Shown here: piece after piece, positions 13,490 through 24,359 of the stretch | Numbering within the stretch: position 1 is the stretch's first letter | Layout of the letters: every line of letters starts with the position of its first letter | NCBI GenBank assembly: GCA_026120035.1 | Contig: JALRME010000005.1 | Location: forward strand, 930,001-994,000 | DNA from: Coleophoma eucalyptorum | Lineage: Eukaryota; Ascomycota; Leotiomycetes; Helotiales; Dermateaceae | Direction: 5' to 3' | DNA length: 64,000 nucleotides | Notes under the pieces: model-generated | Databases searched by the model: none | Told to the model about the DNA's origin: nothing | The model's input: only the letters and a program-made list of their open reading frames with translations | Translations under genes and position numbers: made by a program

Positions 13490-14711
13490 GGGCCAGCGCT
13501 TCAAATCTGGCGCTGAGCCTCACGCTGATGCACGCTTTCTCTACACATACAGGAATTTCACGTATAAGAGGGCGACGCGACACATGCATACCAAGTTTCT
13601 CACGGCTTCTGGATCGCCCCTGGCTTGAAATTTCCCTTGAAGTGAGAGTCTCCTCATGAACTAATTATTTCATTCCACCAGGCTCTCGGTCCTGTCTGGC
13701 ACTGGACTCTCCAATCTTAAGCCCAAAGCCGCGATGTTTTCATCGAAATACGAAAGGAACTCGTGAACAAGAAGCAAGTTGAAGTAAGTTGCCGTGGGCT
13801 GCCTGTCGCGTTAGAAAGTGGTTGGCAGCAACATGTCTTTTCGGCATTTGTAGGACATCCAAATCAATACAATCATTTGAACTGAGATGCCTGACTGAGA
13901 GTACTTCAGACTTCTGCCCACTCGGCATACGATGCGGTTCTCAAATTGAGCTCGAGCTGAGACACCTGCCATTCTACGCTGTAGAGAAAGGATAAAAAAA
14001 CTAAATATAAACCACACAAAGAGCTACGCTACGTATGGGCTCGTATAAGCCTCCAATTCGCATGCTAGGGAGGCAGCGAAAAGCTTATACAGACCACACG
14101 TGTGCTAAGCCATATGAAGTCAAAGTCCCTTAGCCTTCGCCCGGAGAATGCTGTCAGCGTTGAGTTCCAGCTCGGCCAGCAATCGTGCTGTCGATAATAT
14201 AGGACGAAGCCAAAACATGCCATCTGTTCTTCTCGTGCTGCTAAACACGAGCGGCGGGAAGCTTAGGGGACCATCAAAGGATGGAAAGGGTTGATGACGT
14301 AGCCTTGAAATGGGTTTCAGGTATTTCTAGAGCCCTGTATCGCTCCATGCTCACAGAATCCCAGAGCAGTGCAACAGTGCAATACTGCAAAACCCAATAC
14401 CCAATACAGTAACTTTGTCGTGAAGGGAAAAAAATTAGGAGGAAAGGGTCAAGCAATTTCGCATTGTTAGCAATTCGAATGTTTGTCTAAATGCGGCCCG
14501 TGTCTCGAGGTGGTCCAGACTTTATTTCCAGATACACAAGCACCGAAAGGGGTAATGACAGGGATCCCAATAGCACTGTAAGCGCCAACGCGATCAACGA
14601 CCAAACAGACATCACTCTTGCACAGCGACGTCTCGCGACACAACCCAACAATTGCTTCACAGCATCATCGGATTTCACGTAGCCGGCAGGCCAGCACTAT
14701 CATCTCTCTAA

Positions 14712-16290
14712 TCTCGAGCTCAATCAGCAATCACGGGGTCGTATACGCAAGAAGGCAACGGTGCGTCCGCTGCCCCAGGGCAACCCTCCTCATCCTCATC
14801 CTCATCCAAGCTCGAGGAGATCGCCTGCGATTGTTCCCAGTCCCCACCCCCTGGGTATCCCGTCTCTGAAGCCGAATCCTCTCGATCATCCCCATCATCA
14901 CCTCGGCCTCCTCCATTCTCTTCTCTCTACACATCCACCGCCGAAGCTGTCGAAGCGTATAAGGTTGCCGTAACAGAAGCCGGCACATCATCCTCCGTTC
15001 CAGCCTACGCGCCTGTAGCACTACAGCATCATCAGCCTTCAGCCTCCTCTTCAGACGTCGTTGCAGATACAAAGGCCGCTCTCCCACAAGATACTAAAGG
15101 GGAATCGTCAAAGAAGGACGAGGAAGTCGAACCACCGCCTGCATATTCTGAAGGATCAAGTCCTCTCGAATCTTTCACTTATCTGATGGCTGCCGCAGGA
15201 GGAGCTGCGAGTATTATTACTCAAGTGCAGCAGAGTGGTCCGCCACCAATCAATACACTTGGAGGTATGTTTGCTTCTATCGGCTGGTGCTCAAGGCTGA
15301 CAGGGGGTGGTAGATGTCGGTGCAGACGAGAATATCACGATGGACCTTCGGTAGGTCACCAGAAACGCATACAACCCTTAAAATCTAACCTGGAACAGGG
15401 GCACGCGATTTACACTGTCTAGAGATGAACTGCTAACCCTACCTGAATTTGTTCTCCTATCACTCTTTCCCAACGGTCTTTTACCGGATGGGCACATGAG
15501 CAATTACCATGAAGGGGATGCTTTCCAAGTCGATGTCCGTAATCTCTCATATACTCGCAGAATATTGCAAATCTCAAATTACCATATAGCTGACTTAACC
15601 GTACAGTATGATCCAGCATCCTTACAATATATGCTCGAGTTTTTCCGTAATGTTGCACAGACAATTCCGTCTGATAGCTCTCGGGAAGCCTCGCCAGAGG
15701 GCGAGGCGATACCGATTGAGCCAATGGCTGGGTCAGCAAGAGAGATGCTTCAGGACAGGGCTGGGATAATTGTCTTGCGAGAAGACCTGGATTTCTATGC
15801 TATACCACCACGACCCGATATCGAGCAGCCAGAGATGATTGAGGTGAAGAGAGCAGCAGGCAAGGCTCTATTGAAGCAAGATGGAATTTTCTCAGGATTG
15901 CGCAGAAGTGAAGAGACGGGCACAACTGAGCAACATCTGATTGAGATGTTAACAGCTGGGTATGTACACTGGAGAAGCGTTGCGGCAAAGCTGACATAAA
16001 CCAGAGGATTTAACCACGACGACCACTGGGGCCACCGAGCCGGCGAGCCAAACAAAGCAGTCATCTGCAGTCTTGCACTTGCACGGTTACGAACTGATAT
16101 CCGCGGGGGGCCAGATTCAGGCAATGCGGTTGGTATGGCCCAGAAATTACTCCTCTTCTGGCGGAAACCAGCCCGCAGATGCTGGTGGGAAGGCGTCGAG
16201 TTGGAGAACGTGGAGGGTGTCGAAGGCAAGCTGAAGGTGTGGATTAGGAGAGTATGGACGTTGGAGATGAGCGTCATAGGGTTACGTTGA
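14712..16290 (+). CDS. whi2: Whi2-like BTB/POZ stress and nutrient regulator
   Basis: The clear coding part is split by four introns: 15,265-15,313, 15,351-15,398, 15,535-15,606 and 15,960-16,004. The product has a Ser/Pro-rich N-terminus, then FTYLMAAAGGAASIITQVQQ and a BTB fold spanning ITMDLRGTRFTLSRDELLTL, then PEFVLLSLFPNGLLPDGH and YDPASLQYMLEFFRNVAQ. It ends LEMSVIGLR. Whi2 in yeast works with Psr1-type phosphatases in the general stress response and restrains TORC1 when amino acids are low. The frame is open from 14,712 but its first ATG is at 15,186, inside the conserved part. A phase-compatible model uses the ATG at 14,491 and an intron 14,552-14,727; this is inference. A shorter protein starting at 15,186 would lose the coding-like segment upstream. 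Confidence 0.8.
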
Positions 16291-18715
16291 AAAGCACAAC
16301 TTACCTTTCTACCTTGTTCAACACTTCAACCACACAACTATAATTTTCTTTGGTCATTTTCTTGTTTCATTTCATGCCTTTCTTGGGTTGACAGGAAGGA
16401 CAAGAGTGGATGTGAAGGAGATACAGGATCTTTGGAAAGCTTTCCACACCTGCTCATTTCTTCTGTTCTCCCTCCATTCCTTGTTTACTTAATATCCTTT
16501 CTCTAAACATATCAGTCAGTCCAGTCAGAGTCAGATACCCCCCAAAAGCCAAAATGTAGACTAGGAACAACACTACCTTACCTTTCTTATTGAGGTTTTC
16601 CTTCTCTTGTGTCTTATATATGCAGCTTGCCTCCTGTACTTTACCTCGCCATGTATATCTGCTGGCCTTTTTTTTTTACCTACCTTATGCTTCCATGCAC
16701 AAGCGCATTAGGGCTCTTGTTTACCATTTGTATTTCTTCTCATCCATTCGTAGCATACCAAAAAGCCAGAGACAAAATAATATGCGAGTGTCCAATTCCC
16801 AACTTGTCCCTATTCTATTGTTCCAGATTGGTTCAGACCCGGTGGGATTTTGGGAGTCTATTGCTTTTTCTCGCATGAATGAAGTGAGATTTTCCTCTGT
16901 TCCTGTTTGGTCCTTGGCTGCGGCTTTATCAACCACCACTTACCTGCCTGAGATATATTCCTGCAATGAAGAGAGAAGAGAGATAGTGAGGACGTTTTCA
17001 TCTTGTGAGGTCTTGATGTTTAATTGAGGGGAAGGAGAGAGGTGTTGGTTGAGAATTGAATAGTATTCCCTTGGCTCTCGCTTGTGGTGAGCATATAAGA
17101 GACTTTCCGAGTTGACATGTGGTGATTCCACTTATGTTCCTGCCATATAACTGTTTGGCCTGGATGAATAGATTTTTTTTGAGATATGAGATGAGGTACG
17201 AGGTACCTGTGAGCATGAGAAACCGATCGCTACTAACCACACTTCTCTCCCCATGGGGAGTTGGCCAGCCACGTTGTAATGGTGGTGTCCTTCAAGACGT
17301 GCAGGTATGCAGAGGGAAATTTCACTTGAATCATGCGGTCTTTCTTCGATGCTGTGTAAGCTAATTAAGCAAGGAATTTGGTAGTTGCCCACCAATCTTG
17401 TTTCGTGAGGGTTCAAGTCATCTGAAAGGGCGCGCAGACGGACAGGCATCTTGCGTGTCCTCGCACTGATGCCTGTTCAACCTGCAGGCGCCTATTCCGA
17501 TTGGGAGGGTTTTGATAAAAAGTCAAAAGAAACGTTGCCTACCAAGTCCGACCGAATACCCAAACGCGTTAGGGATCGATGAAGGAATGGCCAGAGAGCC
17601 GCATGTGCCTCACAAGATCGAGTGCCTGTGTTTCGTGAGGCATGCGCAGTTTTTGCGCGACGGAAGCACTGGATAACACTGGCTGACATACGCAGTTTGC
17701 CAAGTCCGCAATCCCGTCGTAGATGAGAAAGGTTGACTCCGCGTGCCGCCAACTTCCAATTTCGTTACCGTACCCAGGCGAGCCAGTGCAGTGTAGTACC
17801 GTCCTGGAATGACGCCCGTAACGCCATCATTATTAACCTGCATGAGCGACTTTTTCGGCAGCCCGGCGCAAAAAGCCGAAAAGCTAGAAGAAAGAGCGAG
17901 GTCCGTTATTGCAGCCAGTGGTCTATGGCTTGAAGTTGATTGCTTGCTTGCGCAGTTGCGAAAGAGATGATCCTGAAAAAGTGGAATTTCATCTCAATGC
18001 CCTGTGGAAATCGCATGGTCTAGGCGCAGACATTTGTGGTTCTGCCCCCATCTATGCTGATCTGAATGGATTGGATGCTCGGATCCATAGTCGTTCTTTT
18101 ATGACGGGTTGTGGTGGTGGTGGTAGTAGTGGTAGTGGCTATAGGGCCAGCAAGAAGGGCTTGGACGAAGGTTGGCTTTTCCAAGGCGCAGTGGTTGCAG
18201 AAGCTGCCGCTATGAGGAACTGCTATGCACGAGGAGGAGGCTGTTATGGCTGTTCTCATGGCTGGTCGGGCTGGCTGGTCTGGTTGGCTGAGGCGAACGA
18301 GCATGGGGAGGAGGAGCGATGGGCGATGAGAGATGAGGTAGGCAAAAGCTGAAGGGAGTTGCATGCATTGCTCCTATTGGCTGAGATTCAACCGAATTGA
18401 CAGTCCAGCACTTATCTTTGGCCGACCCAAAAAGAGGTTCGGCGTGCTCGTAAAGGTTAAAGTGAAGCAGCGCCAGTTTAACTACCTGACGCGGCCGCCG
18501 GTGTCTAATTACTGCGCATCTTACGCAGTACAATTCTTACTCTGCATCTGCCTTTTGCCTCTGTCTCCGCCTCTCTCTGTCTGCCTCTGCAAATTATTTC
18601 CAGTTTGGGCGAGGGTCATTGTGAGAATATCTTCGTATCACCTTCCATAGCTCGTCGAGGAATAAAGCTGTTGGAGCATGCCAACTTCTGGCGATAACCC
18701 CAGAGAATGGTCTAC

Positions 18716-18750
18716 CATGCTATGCTATGCCATGCCATGCCATGCCATGC
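18716..18750. repeat. CATGC/TATGC pentanucleotide repeat
   Basis: Seven contiguous copies of a 5-bp unit (YATGC). Confidence 0.9.
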
Positions 18751-18983
18751 CGCCGTTAGCCAGAAAGCGGTTCGATGACCCTGATGCTCCATAACCAGTT
18801 CTGCGCCCTCCGCGTATCACGTCCTGCCTGAGGGTGTTTGAGCCGAAGGACGCGGGCCCATTTCAGAAGCCAGATAGACTGGAGGTGCCAAGCAGGCCAC
18901 ACCATGATTGGTGGAGGTTGACTTCACTTGCTGACTTTGGTATGCTTACGGGGGATGTACAGTAATACCGAATCCACTAAATA

Positions 18984-18990
18984 TGACTCA
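18984..18990. promoter_or_regulatory. Perfect TGACTCA site (GCN4/CPC1 response element)
   Basis: The palindromic core TGACTCA bound by GCN4/CPC1-type bZIP proteins lies about 0.5 kb before the first uORF and 1.1 kb before the CPC1 start codon. That is a sensible place for positive autoregulation. The motif is seen; its function is inferred. Confidence 0.5.
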
Positions 18991-19470
18991 CATTCACAGC
19001 TCTGCTCGGCCGTGTCGCGCCCTTTGGCTTGTGTCTCCCCGTCTACAGTGCTGCCTCCAGCACGCCCCGACTCCGATCGGGTTATTATCCATCGCAATTC
19101 AAGCAATCATACTGTACTTTGGGAGTGATAGAGAAGTAGAACAGACCAAAACTGAGAAGAAAAGCAATTTCCAGAGAGTTTTTCATATAGCTAAATGGGT
19201 TGGAAGGAAGGCCAGAAACTTCAGAAAACCTCCAGTGTGGCTGTAGGCGGTGCAGGGAGTTTCCCAGGCTGTTTCCCACACCCATCTACGCTAACCAAGC
19301 TTCGCTATGCCCAGTGTGACTAGCCTGGAATTAGCCGAATTTCTCACATTCGCGTTGCTGCCTTTCAAATACGACGCCTTTCCTCAGGTTGCACCTCTTC
19401 TTTTCTTCTCCTCTTTCATCCACCACCATAATCACCATACAAGCCATACACACCAGACATCGCAAGCACG

Positions 19471-19479
19471 ATGTTTTAA
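19471..19479 (+). CDS. CPC1 leader uORF1 (two codons)
   Basis: ATG-TTT-TAA, encoding Met-Phe. Its small size and position fit the role of the first uORF of GCN4/cpc-1 leaders, after which ribosomes can resume scanning. It lies 211 nt before uORF2. An additional ATG at 19,307 opens a 65-codon frame ending at 19,504 that would overlap it. Whether the transcript starts upstream of that ATG cannot be told from sequence. Confidence 0.6.
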   Translation: MF

Positions 19480-19690
19480 ACACAGAGTCCCCAGACTTAC
19501 TTGACACCACAGTCACCATTTCACCCAACATTCAAACCCCCACCATCTCCCCTCACCACCCAACTTCAGCTTTTCCCCTCCCGGAAAACCTGACTTCCAG
19601 CTTAGCTACCAGCTTCGTCCCAAGTCTTCCCCCAACCGCCAACATTTTACCACAAGAGTTTAACTCTTTCACCACGGATTCTCAGTCAAC

Positions 19691-19828
19691 ATGGCTTCCC
19701 TCCAGTACATCGAGCCTGCCGGCACAATCACCGCAACTACAACTTCAGGACTTCAGTCCCGATCAAGCACAATCCCACCAAGACTTCGTGCTCTTCGAGA
19801 GGTCTCCTTCTGCTCGCAGTACTCCTAG
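19691..19828 (+). CDS. CPC1 leader uORF2 (45 codons)
   Basis: A 45-residue uORF starting MASLQYIEPAGTITA and ending at TAG 19,826-19,828, 289 nt before the CPC1 start codon. It lies in frame +2 relative to CPC1 and completely overlaps the stop-free extension of the CPC1 frame. By analogy with cpc-1 and GCN4 it would be the inhibitory uORF that is bypassed on amino-acid starvation. Confidence 0.65.
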   Translation: MASLQYIEPAGTITATTTSGLQSRSSTIPPRLRALREVSFCSQYS

Positions 19829-20117
19829 TTTATCCAACAATCGCACCTTGACCGGTCAAATTCGTCGTCACTCTTCAAATCTTTCTTCTGCCCAGTCTTT
19901 GCAGAACCAGAGAGTCGCCGCGATCATTCAAGCTACTGGACATTCTATCAATACTTCGGCTTTCACAAATCGGTACATCCCTTCTGCGCAGACACCTCAC
20001 CAGTTCTACGCTTCTTCTGCACCCTCGTCTTCTGCTGCTCTGCAACAACAAGCGCGTCCTCGACCTCAAGTTCCATTGTTCTCACAATCTACTGGAAACA
20101 TCCCGCAGACTCCAAAC

Positions 20118-20885
20118 ATGGCTATGCAAGGTAATTCGCCTGCGTCTTCCACATCCTCCCAAAACTCACACTCTGCAGATATGGACTTGTTTGATGACTT
20201 CACCGCCTTCGAGGGCGGTGCTGCTAGCCAGACGTACAGCTCGGCCTACTCTTCGCCAGCCGTTCCAACAATGTACGAACCTAGCATGAACCTGTCGTCT
20301 TCAGGCTCAACCAACATGGGCACTGTTTCCCCCAAGGATCTTCTCGTCCGCGACTCGTTCGCATCTGCACCAAACTCAACGGCTTTCACCAACTTGACTT
20401 CGCCTTCAACATACAACGAGTCACCAGAGTACAACGACAACTTCGATGTTTCTCCTTTCATTGGCAACGGCGACCTCGACCACTCTCTTGGCGGCGACCC
20501 ATGGTTTCCTCTCTTTCCATCCGAGGAGACCAACAAGCTCGAACCACAAGTCGAACAATCTCCTCTTCTCCCCGAGGAGGAGCTTGAGGTTTCCGAAGTT
20601 CTCCGTCAGTCAAACACCCGTCGTCGTTCTGGTACCGCCACTTCTCCAGGTGGCACCCACTCGTCTGTTTCTGGTGTCAGCTCTCGAAAGCGCGACAAGC
20701 CTTTGCCACCCATTATTGTTGACGACCCCAACGACACTGTCGCAATGAAGCGAGCTCGCAATACTCTTGCTGCTCGTAAGTCACGACAACGTAAGATGCA
20801 GAGATTCGACGAACTCGAGGATGAGATCGCTAAGCTTAAGGCCGAGCGTGACCACTGGAAGGACATTGCATTGCGCAGGGGCTAA
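20118..20885 (+). CDS. cpc-1: CPC1/GCN4-type bZIP transcription activator
   Basis: A 255-residue protein from the first in-frame ATG, starting MAMQGNSPASS, close to the length of known CPC1/CpcA proteins. An acidic, aromatic activation region lies in the middle (LDHSLGGDPWFPLFPSEE). The C-terminus has the basic region MKRARNTLAARKSRQRK followed by a leucine zipper ending DHWKDIALRRG. The conserved lead-in PLPPIIVDDPNDTVA precedes it. CPC1 activates amino-acid biosynthesis genes in cross-pathway control, acting in the nucleus on TGACTCA sites. Translational control by the two uORFs is strongly suggested by the leader, and a TGACTCA site upstream suggests autoregulation. Longer isoforms that start at non-AUG codons in the upstream extension are likely. 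No intron is needed. Confidence 0.93.
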   Translation: MAMQGNSPASSTSSQNSHSADMDLFDDFTAFEGGAASQTYSSAYSSPAVPTMYEPSMNLSSSGSTNMGTVSPKDLLVRDSFASAPNSTAFTNLTSPSTYNESPEYNDNFDVSPFIGNGDLDHSLGGDPWFPLFPSEETNKLEPQVEQSPLLPEEELEVSEVLRQSNTRRRSGTATSPGGTHSSVSGVSSRKRDKPLPPIIVDDPNDTVAMKRARNTLAARKSRQRKMQRFDELEDEIAKLKAERDHWKDIALRRG

Positions 20886-21962
20886 ATGGCCTGAATGTTC
20901 ACCGGCACTTCATCATGGACTGGAGGGTAGAGAGGCTTTCTTTTGGACAAACTGTCTAATCTGTTAGTATGGCTCTCTGACTCTTGGAGGCAAGCGGTAG
21001 CAGACATGCTGGGGCATGTTGATGACGCTGCTCGCCGTGGATCTAAAAAGTTTTATCGTATAAGTTTCTTGCTTGATTCGATTTCAACGTCGTCTGCGAT
21101 GGGCTTCTGTGAGGCCTATATAGGTTTCTTTTAGTGCAGCGATGACTGTCAGTCTTCATTTCTGTTCGATTTCCTTGGCTTGTGTTACTACTGCTTGCGA
21201 TGATCTGGCACGGTGTCTCTCCTACTTATTGGGAATGGTGACCCGCCTTTCAACTGTCTACAACAATTTCATAACAATTTAAATCTCTATAATCTACAAT
21301 CTGATCTTTGCTATATATGATTCTTAGACCCAACCTGTTACTGAACACAAGTGATGTCACGCTAGAGGGAGGCCTTGCCATCATTCATCCCAAAATACAT
21401 ACACGCTCGTACCACATGCCGACCAGAGCGAAAACTTTTGTTTATCATGCAGCACCTCCATACAGCATACAGTACTATCCACTCCCTGTCAATATAAGGA
21501 TCGTTCCCCGAAAACAACATCCACTTCCTTCCTTCTTCGTATAAAGTAATTGACAAATGAGATTGCAGACATTAACAAAACACATGCTACTGCCGTACCC
21601 ACTGCACTCTATCCATGCCGAGGTAACGATACTGTTTTCCGTCTTATGCATCCGTGCTTCCATTTTCTTTCGATTCTTGGGTAGAGCGAAGGATGAGAAC
21701 GGATGATTATACCGGGGCTATTGTCTATGCAGGGAACGGTACCAAGGTACTGCCGTACCACTTCTGCTGAAAAGGTTGTATAAGGGGCATGTTGATGGCC
21801 TATAAGTATGTGACTGTGCTTCAAATGGGTTGTACATATAAGTTAGAAAATTTCTTGTAAAGTTCGTCTGAAATAACTTGGTCCTTCATTTGAGTACTGC
21901 ATCTCTCACGCCTTTCTCTTAATACTTACCACACTCATTTAAGTCGTCGTATACCCGCAACC
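20886..21962. other. 3' region of CPC1 and promoter of the peroxidase gene
   Basis: No coding sequence that I can support. It includes the 3' UTR of CPC1 and, near 21,830, a TATA-like stretch (TGTACATATAAG) about 130 nt before the next start codon. Confidence 0.45.
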
Positions 21963-23028
21963 ATGAAGTTTTCCCTTCTCGCCCTCCCAGCAACGCTCTC
22001 TACCCTCGTAGTAGCAGACCAACTTGCATATCCATATGTAGCACCAACTAGCAGTGATCGTATGTAGCTTCCCTATCCCGTGATTGTTAACCCTGATGAT
22101 CCCCAAATCCCCCACGCCACCACGCAGAACCAAAAAACGCAAATGAATTGTTTCTAACACGCGCACATCAAGGCCGGTCTCCATGCCCCATGCTAAACTC
22201 CATGGCCAACCACGGCTTCCTCGCCCACGACGGTGTCAACATCTCCATGAGCGACCTGATCAGCGCCTTTGATTCCGCCATCAACATGGCTGCAGACGCC
22301 GCGGAGCTCGTTGGCACCGTGGCCCTCACGGCGTCCACCACGGGGAATGCGAGCACCTTCAATCTGGATGATATCAACAAACACGGTAGTAAGTAGCAGC
22401 CGGAGTAGATTTGGAGAAGCAGAGAGCTAATGGGACCTTAGTCATTGAGCACGATGGAAGTTTGTCGCGTGCCGATATCTATTTCGGCGATAATCATAGC
22501 TTCAATGCTAGTATCTGGAATGGCACCAAGGCCTATTTCACTGAGGAGGTTATCACTGTAAGTCTTCATAATGTCTTCTGTTTTTTTTGTTTGTCCTTTC
22601 TTTGGCCTTGCGAAATCTATCGTGCGGGCATATTGGTGCAGGATGGACGAATGCTAACTCCAGATGCAGATCTCTACTGCTGCTAAGGCTCGAGCAGCCC
22701 GCCTTACCTTGGACGCAACGCAAAACCCTACCATGAATTTCAGCACGTGCGTATTTACCTATCTCTCTCGCTCCTAGAGCAAGGATTGAGGATAATCCTT
22801 ACTAATAAGAACCATAGTTCGCAAGCATCCTCAAGTCTCGTCGAGTCCTCACTATACCTAACCGTCTTCGGCAACCCCGTCGATGGAAATGCAACCCGGT
22901 CGTATGTCGAGGCTTTCTTCGAGGAGGAGCGTCTCCCATACCACTTAGGTTGGGTCCGCCCAACTGAGGGCTCCAATGTCACTACCCTTGAGACGTTGGC
23001 GGCGAAGATTGCTGCTGCATCTGTGTAA
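21963..23028 (+). CDS. Secreted heme-thiolate peroxidase (chloroperoxidase/UPO family)
   Basis: Five exons with introns 22,060-22,127, 22,389-22,441, 22,558-22,669 and 22,747-22,817 give 253 residues. A signal peptide covers about 1-18 (MKFSLLALPATLSTLVVA). Family hallmarks are the heme-ligand motif P-C52-P in GRSPCPMLNSMANHGFL and the E122-H123-D124 motif in IIEHDGSLSR that binds a cation and supports catalysis. A short-UPO-like FFEEERLPY segment lies near the C-terminus. Such enzymes use hydrogen peroxide to halogenate or oxygenate organic substrates outside the cell. The first acceptor is uncertain: an AG at 22,172 is also in phase and would remove 15 residues before the Cys motif. Several N-glycosylation sequons are present. 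The AA12-like dehydrogenase lies 1.3 kb downstream on the same strand. Confidence 0.88.
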
Positions 23029-24359
23029 ATGTTATGGCGTACTTTTTTTTTTTCAATTCGTTACGACCTTTTGCTGTTTCTTTCCCTTTGATATGGACAA
23101 TTTGGGTGTACATTTAGATTATGCATAGGTTTAGGTTATGAGGAAAAGTTGAGGTTTTGGATGGATACCTTGTATTTATAACGGGAAATAGATCTCGGTG
23201 TATCATTGACGTCGGCAAGAGTCTCACCAGAGTTTTCGAGCCGTTGTAGGTGGCTTGCTTGGAGCTTCTTACGCTTACCATATTTAATGTTAGAAACGAC
23301 TATCTCACTCTGACATGTCTCATTGAAAACGAATTCAAATACCTAGATTCGATCGATCAATCTTCCCCGCACCTCCCCAGAACCCCAAAAGGTTTTGTAC
23401 GATACGGTGTGGACCAGGCGTTGGAATTAGCGTACATAGTAGAGTCCATAGGAAAGGCGGGCTACTTAGTATTCTCTTCAGAAGCAGAAACAATGACCAA
23501 GAACTGGAAAAATATCACTTTCGAGATCTCGGTTTTGATCAAGTGACGTCGAGTAGATTCTTGGCATCCAGCAGCATGGTGACATGATTGGCTTGGTGTA
23601 TATAATTTGCAAACTCCCTGAGACCAGTTGCTAAGCAAGACTCAACTATTGAAGGCGAAGCAATAGAATGACTACAATTGAGACTTTAGACGTGAAATAT
23701 AGGGTTTGGGCCTGAACACAGAAAGTCTTGCTAGGCTACTGGATATGTCTTGGACCTTTAGGTCACTTGCTTAAGCGCCGCTTAGTCTATACTGCACTGA
23801 CGATAGGCAAGGTAGTTAGAGACGGTCCTGCGCAAGAATTCCAACGCCGGCCCATTGCTTTGAACACAGAGCCAGTGGTCTCCATGTTAGGTACAACCCT
23901 AGACCTCCACCTCATTCTTAATTTCCCATCGAGTACGGACTTAACTCCGCAAGTAAATATATCTTCACAACCCGCACGTCAGATATCACGTGGAGGGCGG
24001 GGCATAGGCTAATTCATCCCAAGTCGTGGTAATGACCTCATCATGCAACCAAAATACAGTAGGGATTTGGCGTGGTTTCATGAATTCTCTCCGCGGATAC
24101 TTGGCGCGCTGTTGCCCTACTTTTCAGAGCTCTTCAGCAGCTGTATTTGGATCTGTGATCGAAGTGGCGCCGCGGTCCGTGTCTTAGTGCGGAATGCATT
24201 CGCCTTCTGCTTTAAACTTGACGATGCCAAGCGCATGTAACTTACCCTAGGTGGGATTCTTGTCTTTACCCATGCCTACATAACTGCAGGAACCATCTCC
24301 CCTCTCGGGTTCAGTTCTCCCTCGACTTGTTCTCTATCCATATTCTCAAGCACAGGAAG
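23029..24359. other. Intergenic region between the peroxidase and AA12-like genes
   Basis: About 1.3 kb. Two ORFs of 94-98 codons occur (23,250-23,546 and 23,728-24,012), but they have no recognisable domain, signal peptide or splice support. It should contain the promoter of the AA12-like gene. Confidence 0.45.

Larger units (their letters stand above)
12844..14490. other. Intergenic region between the Fig1-like and Whi2-like genes
   Basis: Divergent intergenic space containing the TGCTT repeat and the weak small ORF listed separately. From about 13,500 to 14,490 I see no coding sequence I can support. It should hold the promoters of both flanking genes. Confidence 0.5.
16291..19334. other. 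Intergenic region upstream of CPC1
   Basis: About 3 kb with no gene I can support. It contains the CATGC repeat at 18,716-18,750, a GGT-rich stretch near 18,110-18,140 and a CPC1/GCN4-type site at 18,984. Several ORFs of 60-147 codons occur here but have low-complexity products or no ATG. The CPC1 promoter and the 5' part of its transcript presumably lie in the right-hand third. Confidence 0.5.
19335..20117 (+). other. In-frame, ATG-less N-terminal extension of CPC1
   Basis: The CPC1 frame is open for 261 codons upstream of its first ATG (20,118), back to a TAG at 19,332, and contains no ATG. Its translation is protein-like. It includes SPDQAQSHQDFVLFERSPS, then NQRVAAIIQATGHSINTSAF and FYASSAPSSS, segments of the type found in CPC1 homologues. 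Near-cognate codons in frame include two ACG at 19,371 and 19,374 and a TTG at 19,389. Ivanov and colleagues described conserved extensions of this kind in Pezizomycotina cpc-1, initiated at near-cognate codons. Translation here is inferred. Confidence 0.7.

Noticed and set aside
15795..16277. 160-codon frame antisense to the Whi2-like gene
   Set aside because: Shadow of the spliced coding frame on the other strand.
17401..17440. tRNA-like B-box (GGGTTCAAGTC)
   Set aside because: No matching A-box or acceptor-stem complement at the right distance.
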